Below the pieces are notes generated by a model, which searched no databases, was not told the DNA's origin, and saw nothing but the letters and a program-made list of their open reading frames with translations. The translations under genes were made by a program, and so were the position numbers. From an uncultured Saprospiraceae bacterium (lineage in GTDB: Bacteria; Bacteroidota; Bacteroidia; Chitinophagales; Saprospiraceae), in contig CALHBW010000354.1 of NCBI GenBank assembly GCA_937930625.1, forward strand, positions 1-6,134: DNA of 6,134 bases. The letters run 5' to 3'. This document shows, in pieces, positions 1-5,125 of this stretch; the stretch's first letter is position 1; each line of letters opens with the position of its first letter.

Positions 1-522
1 GTAGCTGCACCTACGCACGAAGCAGCAGTTGACCGCATTTTTGAATTGAAAAATCGCCCAAGAGATTTTAATTTGCCCATCATGGTCCCCGAGGCAGAGA
101 TGCTACATGATTTGGGCTTGGAAATCAACCAACACGCCCAAGCCTTATTGGACTCAGAATACATTCCGGGCGGCTTGACTTTGATATTGGGCTTTAAAAA
201 TAATGCAGCACGTCCGGCATGGTTAGAGGGGCGGCATGAAGTAGCCATTCGCATTCCGAATCACGATTTTATGCTCAAATTGCTAGCGCAAACCGGACCA
301 CTACTTGCTACAAGCGCGAATCGGCACAAAAGTAAAATCAACATGTGCATCCTCCCCGAAATTCTGGAAGACCTACACAGCCAACCCGACCTCGTAGTGG
401 ACGGCGGTGTACTTTCAGGCAGGTCATCAACGATTATTAATTGCCGCTACAAAGAAATCTCTATGGAACGACGCGGCGATATTACTATACAACAAATTGA
501 AAAGGTACTAATGAGTAAATGA
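1..522 (+). CDS. tsaC: Threonylcarbamoyl-AMP synthase, TsaC/Sua5 (YrdC) family, 5' end missing
   Basis: The reading frame is open from base 1, so the gene begins outside the window; 173 codons and a TGA stop are visible. The visible start (VAAPTHEAAVDRIFELKNRP) matches the YrdC domain just after its usual PT-T-YGL segment. The KxR ligand motif (KNR, visible residues 17-19), PGGLTLIL (56-63), VAIRIP, the intact SAN motif (105-107), DGG, SSTII and RRGDIT follow in the usual order. The family condenses threonine, bicarbonate and ATP into threonylcarbamoyl-AMP for tRNA t6A synthesis in the cytoplasm. The protein stops soon after the YrdC domain, so it is the short TsaC form without the extra Sua5 domain. 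tsaD follows 93 bp downstream, which supports the role. The last codons and stop lie inside the octamer repeat array that starts at 513, so the extreme C-terminus is repeat-encoded. A TTG at 46 is in frame but internal to the conserved domain and is not the start. Confidence 0.9.
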   Translation, partial: VAAPTHEAAVDRIFELKNRPRDFNLPIMVPEAEMLHDLGLEINQHAQALLDSEYIPGGLTLILGFKNNAARPAWLEGRHEVAIRIPNHDFMLKLLAQTGPLLATSANRHKSKINMCILPEILEDLHSQPDLVVDGGVLSGRSSTIINCRYKEISMERRGDITIQQIEKVLMSK

Positions 523-601
523 ATAAATGAGTAAATGAGTAAATACTTCAATTCAATTGATTTAGTGATATTTACTCATTTATTCATTTACTAATCTACT
601 C
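513..601. repeat. Octamer array in two opposed arms forming a hairpin, tsaC-tsaD spacer
   Basis: Four 8-bp units (gagtaaat, gaataaat, gagtaaat, gagtaaat) fill 513-544. Four units in the opposite orientation (atttactc, atttattc, atttacta, atctactc) fill 570-601. Bases 514-536 and 570-592 form a perfect 23-bp inverted repeat with a 33-nt loop. The left arm holds the tsaC stop codon and supplies further in-frame or out-of-frame TGA and TAA codons. The hairpin is A/T rich and has no long T-run directly after it, so it is not a classical intrinsic terminator. It would be part of the transcript if tsaC and tsaD are co-transcribed. Confidence 0.9.
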
Positions 602-615
602 ATTTTCATTAAAAA

Positions 616-1605
616 ATGAGTTATATACTTGGCATAGAAACTTCTTGTGATGATACGGCGGCGGCGATTGTCAACCGCGAAGGAGATGTATTGTCGTCGG
701 TTATTATTAATCAGAATAAAATACATAGCGATTTCGGGGGTGTTTATCCTGAATTTGCGTCTCGCGCACACATTCAAAATATTATCCCTACCATTAATCA
801 AACGCTGAAAGATGCGTCGATAGAACTGTCGGAAATCAGTGCGATAGGTGTGACACGCGGACCGGGTTTGATAGGTTCGCTGTTGATTGGGGTGAATACG
901 GCTTTGGCATTGGGTATGGGTTGGCAGAAGCCCGTAATTGGTATCAATCACTTGCGCGGACACTTGCGTAGCGCAGAGTTGGAGCGCAACGAAATTGTGT
1001 ACCCTACGATGATGCTTTTGGTGTCGGGCGGACATACTTTTTTGGCGTATATGCCTTCCAAATTTGAAATTCAACTACTCGGCGAAACGCGTGATGATTC
1101 GGTGGGTGAAGCCTATGATAAGGTCGGGCGAATGTTGGGCTTGGATTTTCCGGCAGGTCCGATAGTGGATAGATTGGCAAAGTCGGGTACGGCGAATATT
1201 GCCTTTCCCCGTCCATTGATTAATCAAGCTTTAGAATTTTCTTTTTCGGGATTGAAGTCGGCAGTTGCACGATATTTAGCGAGTATTGAAACGCCTGTTA
1301 CAGAGGATATTTGTGCATCTTTTGTAGATGCAGTGATGGAGATTTTGATTGTAAAATGTAAACGTGCGTTGAAAAAATATTCCTGCAAATCGCTCGTTAT
1401 TGTAGGAGGCGTAGCTGCAAGTCCGCAGTTGCGCGAAGGTGCGAAGGAAATATGTGATGAGCGCGGTATCAAACTCTGTCTGCCACCTCTAAAATGGTCA
1501 ACCGACAATGCCGCCATGATTGGATTGGCAACTTGGGACTACCTCGACAAAGAAATGTATATCACCCCAAGCCCCATTTCAAGATTACCACTAACGGAGT
1601 TTTAA
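616..1605 (+). CDS. tsaD: tRNA N6-adenosine threonylcarbamoyltransferase TsaD
   Basis: The 329-residue protein covers the full Kae1/TsaD/Gcp (ASKHA-fold) family, close to the usual 335-345 residues. Visible motifs are GIETSCDDT (6-14), YPEFASRAH (44-52), RGPGLIGSL (81-89), the metal-binding HxxxH (H112, H116), LVSGGHT (135-141), DDSVGEAYDKVGRMLGL (160-176), FSGLKSA (210-216), GGVAAS (264-269) and STDNAAMIG (295-303), where D297 is the expected third metal ligand. It transfers the threonylcarbamoyl group from TC-AMP to A37 of ANN-decoding tRNAs, working with TsaB and TsaE, which are not in the window. Between the two histidines the sequence is HLRGH; many homologues have HMEGH, but the intervening residues vary in the family, so this is probably neutral. 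The ATG is preceded by an A-run and no Shine-Dalgarno motif. The neighbouring tsaC supplies its substrate. Confidence 0.97.
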   Translation: MSYILGIETSCDDTAAAIVNREGDVLSSVIINQNKIHSDFGGVYPEFASRAHIQNIIPTINQTLKDASIELSEISAIGVTRGPGLIGSLLIGVNTALALGMGWQKPVIGINHLRGHLRSAELERNEIVYPTMMLLVSGGHTFLAYMPSKFEIQLLGETRDDSVGEAYDKVGRMLGLDFPAGPIVDRLAKSGTANIAFPRPLINQALEFSFSGLKSAVARYLASIETPVTEDICASFVDAVMEILIVKCKRALKKYSCKSLVIVGGVAASPQLREGAKEICDERGIKLCLPPLKWSTDNAAMIGLATWDYLDKEMYITPSPISRLPLTEF

Positions 1606-1606
1606 T

Positions 1607-1678
1607 AATGCTTAAATGATGCAATGCTTAAATGCGACAATGATAATGAGTGAATGAGCGAATTTTGAATGAGTGAAT
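1607..1678. repeat. Left arm of the tsaD downstream octamer array (nine 8-bp units)
   Basis: Nine consecutive 8-bp blocks start one base after the tsaD stop: aatgctta, aatgatgc, aatgctta, aatgcgac, aatgataa, tgagtgaa, tgagcgaa, ttttgaat, gagtgaat. The opposing arm at 1887-1958 is also exactly nine octamers long. Bases 1607-1627 pair perfectly with 1930-1950 (21 bp). Paired unit by unit, I count about 54 of 72 positions complementary. Confidence 0.88.
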
Positions 1679-1738
1679 ATTACACCTGTGTCCTATGTTT
1701 TTTTATAAAAACAAATTGAATCGCATACAAAAACATTC

Positions 1739-1882
1739 GGCTCATGTAGGAAATCAGGTGGAATGTGAAGCAAGCCCAAATCCTATAAGGTTTTCGAAAA
1801 CCTTATAGGATTGATTATCAGAATTTTATCCAAATTTAAAATAAAAACCAGTCTGTATTCCACCTGATTTCCTACATGAGCC
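1739..1882. mobile_element. MITE-like element, 144 bp, with 26-bp perfect terminal inverted repeats
   Basis: Bases 1739-1764 (starting GGCTCATGTAGG) are the exact reverse complement of 1857-1882 (ending CCTACATGAGCC). The octamer aaacattc occurs directly before the left end (1731-1738) and directly after the right end (1883-1890), touching both repeats, as expected of an 8-bp target-site duplication. The interior has no plausible coding sequence and carries a 34-bp perfect palindrome. This is the structure of a non-autonomous miniature element mobilised in trans by a transposase encoded elsewhere. An 8-bp duplication and GG-starting ends fit several IS families, among them IS1595 and IS6; I cannot assign one. 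It sits inside the loop between the two octamer arms of this spacer, so it arrived after that spacer structure existed. Confidence 0.88.
1779..1812. repeat. Perfect 34-bp palindrome at the centre of the MITE
   Basis: The two 17-base halves (1779-1795 and 1796-1812) are exact reverse complements meeting at ttttcgaaaa, with no spacer. The half-site contains CCTATAAGG. As RNA it would form a strong hairpin with a tight loop. As DNA it could extrude a cruciform or bind a dimeric protein. Confidence 0.95.
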
Positions 1883-1886
1883 AAAC

Positions 1887-1958
1887 ATTCACTCATTCAG
1901 TCATTCAAAATTCACTCATTGTCATTACCGCATTGCATCATTTAAGCATTTAAGCATT
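1887..1958. repeat. Right arm of the octamer array upstream of the second YrdC gene
   Basis: Nine 8-bp blocks run in register to 4 bp before the ATG at 1962. Read on the minus strand from 1958 they are aatgctta, aatgctta, aatgatgc, aatgcggt, aatgacaa, tgagtgaa, ttttgaat, gactgaat, gagtgaat. They are the same kinds of unit as the left arm (1607-1678) in nearly the same order, with unit shuffling near the outer end. The A/T-rich end of the array forms the 5' leader of the next gene in place of a Shine-Dalgarno sequence. Confidence 0.88.
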
Positions 1959-1961
1959 AAT

Positions 1962-2519
1962 ATGAACACAGAAATCCAACAAATTATCCCCGTCTTGCAA
2001 GCGGACGGGTTGATTATTTTACCGACAGATACCGTTTGGTGTTTAGCTTGTAATGCCTTGAATGAGAACGCTTTAGCGCGAATGTTTGCGATTCGGGCGC
2101 GTGAAAGTGACTTTGCTTTGTTAGTGGATAATTACGCTCGATTGCAACCGCATGTAGCACGTATTCATCCGAAAGCGACGGCAATAATCGACTATCACGA
2201 CAGACCGCTGACGATTATTTATGAGCAAGTAAGAGGCTTGCCGGAAGCTACATTGGGAGAAAAAGACAGCATCGGCATACAGATTACGAAAGATGGTTTT
2301 TGCAAATCATTAATCAAAGAATTGGATGCGCCATTAGCAATTATGGCAGCGCATTATCCTGATGAACCCCGTCCACAAAATTTTTCCGAAATCAATACAA
2401 AACTCCTCCAAGCGGCTGATTATGTAGTCAAATACCGTCGTGAAGAAATCGAAAAATACGACTTACCCACCATGCTCCGCATCAAAAAAGATGGCGAATT
2501 GGTCTTCCTGCGAAAATAA
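1962..2519 (+). CDS. YrdC/YciO-family protein, divergent TsaC paralogue
   Basis: This 185-residue single-domain protein keeps the YrdC fold signature: PTDTVW (21-26), RPLTIIY (81-87), DSIGIQIT (102-109), PQNFSEI (138-144), DYVVKYRR (153-160) and GELVFLRK at the end. It resembles the second, YciO/YwlC-like copy often found in Bacteroidota. Several residues that bind ATP or threonine in true TsaC are altered. The KxR motif is RAR (45-47), the usual G after PTDTVW is Cys (C27), the usual Arg in SIGIRIT is Gln, and the STSAN-SG segment reads IMAAHYPD (127-134), so the Ser and Asn of SAN are gone. Loss or change of TC-AMP synthase activity is therefore an inference worth testing; RNA or nucleotide binding may remain. 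The gene lies downstream of tsaD on the same strand but 356 bp away. An array-derived leader precedes its ATG. Confidence 0.85.
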   Translation: MNTEIQQIIPVLQADGLIILPTDTVWCLACNALNENALARMFAIRARESDFALLVDNYARLQPHVARIHPKATAIIDYHDRPLTIIYEQVRGLPEATLGEKDSIGIQITKDGFCKSLIKELDAPLAIMAAHYPDEPRPQNFSEINTKLLQAADYVVKYRREEIEKYDLPTMLRIKKDGELVFLRK

Positions 2520-2521
2520 GA

Positions 2522-2633
2522 GGGAGAGAAGATAGACGTGAGAAAAGAGATAGGAGACAAGAGTTTTACTCTCGTCTCACCTCTCTCGTCTCACCTCTCT
2601 TGTCTCTTGTCTCACGTCTCATCTCTCTCCTCT
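2522..2633. repeat. Heptamer array in two opposed arms between convergent genes
   Basis: Six 7-bp units of the form ANNNGAG (gggagag, aagatag, acgtgag, aaaagag, ataggag, acaagag) fill 2522-2563. Nine units of the complementary form CTCNNNT (ctctcgt, ctcacct, ctctcgt, ctcacct, ctcttgt, ctcttgt, ctcacgt, ctcatct, ctctcct) run in perfect register through 2569-2631. The arms can pair into a long imperfect hairpin with a tttta loop region. The array starts 2 bp after the YrdC stop and overlaps the stop codon of the convergent lipoprotein gene (2632-2634). Its position suits a bidirectional terminator or an insulator, though T-runs are absent. Confidence 0.88.
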
Positions 2634-3201
2634 AATTATGATAAGCCGTATTATGCGCGAGTGTTGCGCCACATTTTCCACAAGCCACTGCTGAACCTCC
2701 GCCACCGTCACAACCTTTTGGGCAGGTATAGTGCCATACGCCGTTGGCATTTTGTGGCGGTTCTGGTGCTCTCGGTGCGTTACCGATAGGTGCAGCAGCC
2801 GTTGGCGCAATGGCAGGTGAGGCAAATGGATTATTAGCGGCAGGTTGGTTGAGTGTGGGGGGAGGTGTGGTGATTGTTGGTGTAGTTGCTGCGTTGCCAC
2901 TGTGGTATGCGCTGTTGTGTGCGAGTGTTGTACCGCATTTTGGACAAGGCATTGCCGTACCTGCGCCATCCGCACAACCATTGGGGCAAGTGTAGTGCCA
3001 CACACCCTCCGAGTTTCGTGCTGCTTCACCTTTTGCGTTGGGTGCATTGACGTCAGTTGTTGGTGTTGTTGTTGTTGCAGGAGCAGGAGTGACGGCTACA
3101 TCGCCGGAAGAATTGGCTGCATTATCGGTAGTATCGCCACCGCCACAAGCTGTAAATAACATCACTATAATTGCAAATGTGAGTATTTTATAAATTGACA
3201 T
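2632..3201 (-). CDS. Lipoprotein with two CX3C-X9-CX2C (zinc-ribbon-like) modules
   Basis: The 189-residue product starts with a lipoprotein signal: MSIYK, a hydrophobic stretch, then the lipobox LFTAC with lipidated Cys19, followed by a GGG tether. Two copies of a 35-residue module follow at 66-100 and 154-188, joined by low-complexity Ala/Thr/Pro linkers (31-60 and 101-153). Each copy begins GVWHYTCP and ends LAHN-AYH. Cysteines are at 72, 76, 86, 89 and 160, 164, 174, 177, with conserved His flanking them. I count 25 of 35 residues identical between the copies. The Cys/His arrangement suggests metal binding, but no metal or function is proven. Similar WHYTC modules are, from memory, recurrent in uncharacterised Bacteroidota lipoproteins. 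The +2 residue after Cys19 is Gly, so outer-membrane or periplasmic placement is open. The gene is transcribed alone, with 362 bp before it. Confidence 0.82.
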   Translation of the reverse strand: MSIYKILTFAIIVMLFTACGGGDTTDNAANSSGDVAVTPAPATTTTPTTDVNAPNAKGEAARNSEGVWHYTCPNGCADGAGTAMPCPKCGTTLAHNSAYHSGNAATTPTITTPPPTLNQPAANNPFASPAIAPTAAAPIGNAPRAPEPPQNANGVWHYTCPKGCDGGGGSAVACGKCGATLAHNTAYHN

Positions 3202-3352
3202 AGTAGATAATTTTGAATGGATAAATGTTGAATTTCTAATGATTTAAAATGTTGAAAATCAATTGCAGAAACAACATTTGTTCGTTATTCGTTTCTTAAA
3301 AAAGCTAATATAGCATTATTTAGGGATAAACCAACTTGAAGGAGTAAGTATT

Positions 3353-3541
3353 CTATGGCAATTGTATGAAAATAACGTTTTGATTCTTTTATAAAAAACT
3401 TCATCCTCAACCTCAACTTCAACCGCAAAATTAAGTTCAATTTCAATTTTTAATTTGCCTTTGGCAAATTCTTATTTGAAATTGTGGTTAAGGTTGTAGT
3501 TGAAAAAAAATAAGCAAAATATTTTCATGCGATTGCCATAG
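3353..3541. mobile_element. Candidate non-autonomous element with 21-bp terminal inverted repeats
   Basis: Bases 3353-3373 (starting ctatggcaat) and 3521-3541 (ending attgccatag) are inverted repeats with 19 of 21 matches; both differences would be G-U pairs in RNA. The flanks gtaagtatt (3344-3352) and ttaagtatt (3542-3550) agree at eight of nine positions and abut the repeats, which could be a 9-bp target duplication with one change. The interior is a hexamer array around a palindrome and has no coding capacity. A MITE is the favoured reading; a plain spacer hairpin is the alternative. The 362-bp spacer 3202-3563 shows no gene, and 3202-3343 shows nothing recognisable. Confidence 0.5.
3399..3505. 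repeat. Hexamer array in opposed arms around a short palindrome
   Basis: Six-base blocks cttcat, cctcaa, cctcaa, cttcaa, ccgcaa, aattaa, gttcaa, tttcaa run in register at 3399-3446. The opposite orientation, ttgaaa, ttgtgg, ttaagg, ttgtag, ttgaaa, runs at 3476-3505. Between them aatttgcc-ttt-ggcaaatt (3452-3470) is a perfect 8-bp stem. The whole stretch can fold as one long A/T-rich hairpin between the stop of the 250-residue gene and the lipoprotein gene. Confidence 0.8.
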
Positions 3542-3563
3542 TTAAGTATTCCACTTCCTTTAA

Positions 3564-4316
3564 TTAATTACTTGATTTTCGCTTCGCAAATTCCGCTTCA
3601 ATGATTTCATTCAATTCGCTTGTATATCTCCGAAATTCCGGACTTTCTTGTTGGAGTGTTTTTCTAATTTGGGCTAAAATTTTGTAGGCATTTTTAAATT
3701 CTTCTCGTTTTTGGGGGATGATTTCCAGTTTCAATCGTTTTCTGAAAAATACAGTGCGAACCTCTGAGATCATCCAAGAATTATTTGGTGTATATCTTTT
3801 GATGAGTTCAAAAACAAAGGATTTTTGTGGGAATTGAAAAGTATCGCTTCCACCTAAATATTTATCGAGCAGACTCTCAATAACTGCCCTCAAATGTGCC
3901 TTTTCCTCCATACTCCGCTCTATGGATTTGACAGATTGAAAAATAGATTTGGACAGCCAATCTTTTCCCGAATACTTGTTTTTTATGGCTAAACGATAGT
4001 TTTTGTATTCATTTTTAATAAGATTGTCGAGGTATGATTTGGTATCTTTAAACAGCACTAACTCAATGAAGTCATTGATAATCAGGTCTAAAAGCGTTAA
4101 TTCAATTGTGTGGTGTGCTATTTTCGCCCAGTCTGAACCCAGCTCAGTAAATGAACTATTGGTGATAGGCACTTTTCCGGCGATAACCATTCCCGGGTGT
4201 TCGGTGATGTTTTGTTGGGCATTTATTTGGACTTCATGTTCTTCTATACGAGTTCTTTTATAGAAGTCGATGCCCAAAAATTTGGTTTGGTGAATGATTT
4301 GCTTGTGTATTGGCAT
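3564..4316 (-). CDS. Unrecognised 250-residue protein, second gene of a GNAT operon
   Basis: I do not recognise the family. The protein has no signal peptide and no clear membrane segment, is rich in Lys, Glu, Ile and Leu, and looks mostly helical beyond about residue 65. The start MPIHKQIIHQTKFLGIDFYK is followed by a hydrophobic stretch at 72-90 (ELTLLDLIINDFIELVLF), too interrupted by acidic residues to span a membrane. A basic helical tail covers about 190-250. No Cys clusters, Walker motifs or HTH signature are visible. Its ATG begins 2 bp after the stop of the acetyltransferase gene, so the two are almost certainly co-transcribed and probably translationally coupled. The codon pattern and length argue that it is real. 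A cytoplasmic role linked to the GNAT protein is possible but only inferred. Confidence 0.72.
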   Translation of the reverse strand: MPIHKQIIHQTKFLGIDFYKRTRIEEHEVQINAQQNITEHPGMVIAGKVPITNSSFTELGSDWAKIAHHTIELTLLDLIINDFIELVLFKDTKSYLDNLIKNEYKNYRLAIKNKYSGKDWLSKSIFQSVKSIERSMEEKAHLRAVIESLLDKYLGGSDTFQFPQKSFVFELIKRYTPNNSWMISEVRTVFFRKRLKLEIIPQKREEFKNAYKILAQIRKTLQQESPEFRRYTSELNEIIEAEFAKRKSSN

Positions 4317-4318
4317 AT

Positions 4319-4858
4319 TTATGAATCTTCGTTGTTAATTACATAATAAACGCAGTCCCGCAATCGCTTATTATCCGTCAATTTTGTATGAATAAAAGTT
4401 CCTGCTTGCTCCATCCCAATTTTTTCCATCACACGTATAGACGGCAGATTTATCACACTAGCTACCGCATAAATTTCCTCCAAATTTAGCATTTCAAAAG
4501 CATATTTCAAGCAACGTTTCGCGCCCTCCGTAGCGTAGCCTTTCCCCCAAAATGATTTCGCCAATCGCCAGCCAATATCCGTACAAGGCGTAAATGCTGC
4601 TTCATATGTTTGATAAGCTAAACCAATAAAACCAATACATTCGCCTACATCTAATGTGTCAACTGCAAAATATGTATAAGCCTTTTCTTCAAAATGTTGC
4701 GACAATCTTTGCATGAGTTTTTGAGAAGATTCGTGTGTCAATGTGTTTGGAAAAAAATCCATCACATCCGCATCTGCGTTCATGGCAGCGAAGGCATCAA
4801 GGTCGCTATCTTGCCAATTACGAAAGCCCAATCTTTCTGAAGTGAACAGGTAATTCAT
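4319..4858 (-). CDS. GNAT-family N-acetyltransferase, RimJ/RimL type
   Basis: The 179-residue protein matches Acetyltransf_3 (RimJ/RimL) proteins in length and order of motifs. It opens with SERLGFRNWQDSDLDAF (7-23). Motif A is DIGWRLAKSFWGKGYATEG (94-112), with WGKGYA as the acetyl-CoA pyrophosphate loop. Motif B holds NLPSIRVMEKIGM (137-149), the usual Asn-x-x-Ser then EK-GM/F segment. Such enzymes acetylate N-terminal or small-molecule amines using acetyl-CoA in the cytoplasm; the substrate cannot be predicted here. It is the first gene of a two-gene minus-strand operon. Its ATG is preceded by a heptamer array (4861-4881) and no Shine-Dalgarno motif. It diverges from the DUF1990 gene. Confidence 0.93.
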   Translation of the reverse strand: MNYLFTSERLGFRNWQDSDLDAFAAMNADADVMDFFPNTLTHESSQKLMQRLSQHFEEKAYTYFAVDTLDVGECIGFIGLAYQTYEAAFTPCTDIGWRLAKSFWGKGYATEGAKRCLKYAFEMLNLEEIYAVASVINLPSIRVMEKIGMEQAGTFIHTKLTDNKRLRDCVYYVINNEDS

Positions 4859-4860
4859 AA

Positions 4861-4881
4861 TAATGATTAACGATTAATTTA
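4861..4881. repeat. Heptamer units directly upstream of the GNAT start
   Basis: Three 7-bp blocks, taatgat, taacgat and taattta, end 2 bp from the GNAT start codon (complement of 4856-4858). They are the inverted form of the units in front of the divergent DUF1990 gene at 5085-5119. Both genes therefore carry the same kind of ttaatcgttaatcatt-like leader. Confidence 0.75.
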
Positions 4882-5023
4882 GGTTCTTTGACAATTTTTG
4901 CAAATAGTGTCTCACGCGGAGAACGCAGAGGTCGCAGAGAATTGATTATCAGTACTCTGCGTTCTCTGCGAACTCTGCGTGAAAAGACCGTTTTATTGAA
5001 TTTGTAAAAATTGTCGAAGAGTC
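4882..5023. repeat. Long inverted repeat enclosing a 9-bp repeat array in a divergent spacer
   Basis: The outer arms 4882-4905 and 5000-5023 match at 20 of 24 positions and share the core cgacaattttt-like sequence (tgacaattttt on the left). Inside them lies the nonamer array at 4915-4980. No flanking direct duplication was found, so this is recorded as a repeat rather than a transposable element. The fold would lie in the 5' leader of one or both divergent genes if their promoters are outside it. Confidence 0.75.
4915..4980. repeat. Nonamer array in two opposed arms
   Basis: Three 9-bp units (cgcggagaa, cgcagaggt, cgcagagaa) fill 4915-4941. Three in the opposite orientation (actctgcgt, tctctgcga, actctgcgt) fill 4954-4980. 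The arms pair around a 12-nt loop. This CTCTGCG-type sequence is much richer in G+C than the rest of the spacer. From memory, similar CTCTGCGTTCTCTGCG strings recur between genes in several bacterial groups. Confidence 0.88.
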
Positions 5024-5068
5024 TAATGCTTAGTGATTAATTTTCTCGTTCTAAGGTCAACTTAAATA

Positions 5069-5076
5069 CAAAAATA
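5069..5076 (-). promoter_or_regulatory. Possible Bacteroidota -7 box
   Basis: On the minus strand these bases read TATTTTTG, an exact match to the Bacteroidota -7 consensus TAnnTTTG. No convincing -33 TTTG element sits at the expected distance. If active it would transcribe the GNAT operon with a leader of about 200 nt containing the nonamer hairpin. In A/T-rich DNA a chance match is quite possible. Confidence 0.2.
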
Positions 5077-5084
5077 AGGGTTTA

Positions 5085-5119
5085 TTGATTAATCATTAAC
5101 TGTTAATCATTAATCGTTA
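5085..5119. repeat. Heptamer array upstream of the DUF1990 gene
   Basis: Five 7-bp blocks in register (ttgatta, atcatta, actgtta, atcatta, atcgtta) end 6 bp before the ATG at 5126. The same units in opposite orientation follow the gene at 5677-5704 and precede the divergent GNAT gene at 4861-4881. Confidence 0.85.
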
Positions 5120-5125
5120 AAAATC

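Noticed and set aside
46..48. TTG as the start of the first gene
   Set aside because: The frame continues upstream to base 1 with conserved YrdC-domain residues, so the real start is outside the window.
580..1517. Three minus-strand open frames opposite tsaD (580-1074, 1004-1216, 1224-1517)
   Set aside because: They lie antisense to a clearly conserved full-length tsaD gene, have no recognisable motifs, and are explained by tsaD codon bias.
2538..3159. Plus-strand and alternative minus-strand frames over the lipoprotein region, including a Cys-rich 104-codon frame at 2845-3159
   Set aside because: The minus-strand frame with signal peptide, lipobox and a duplicated module explains the region. 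The Cys-rich and low-complexity shadows arise from its Ala/Thr/Pro linkers read on the other strand or in another frame.
4003..4263. Plus-strand 86-codon frame
   Set aside because: Antisense to the 250-residue gene, with no motif and no supporting context.
4875..5030. Transposable element bounded by the 24-bp inverted repeat at 4882-4905/5000-5023
   Set aside because: The flanks (taattta and taatgct) share only four leading bases and the inverted ends have four mismatches, so no target duplication can be claimed.
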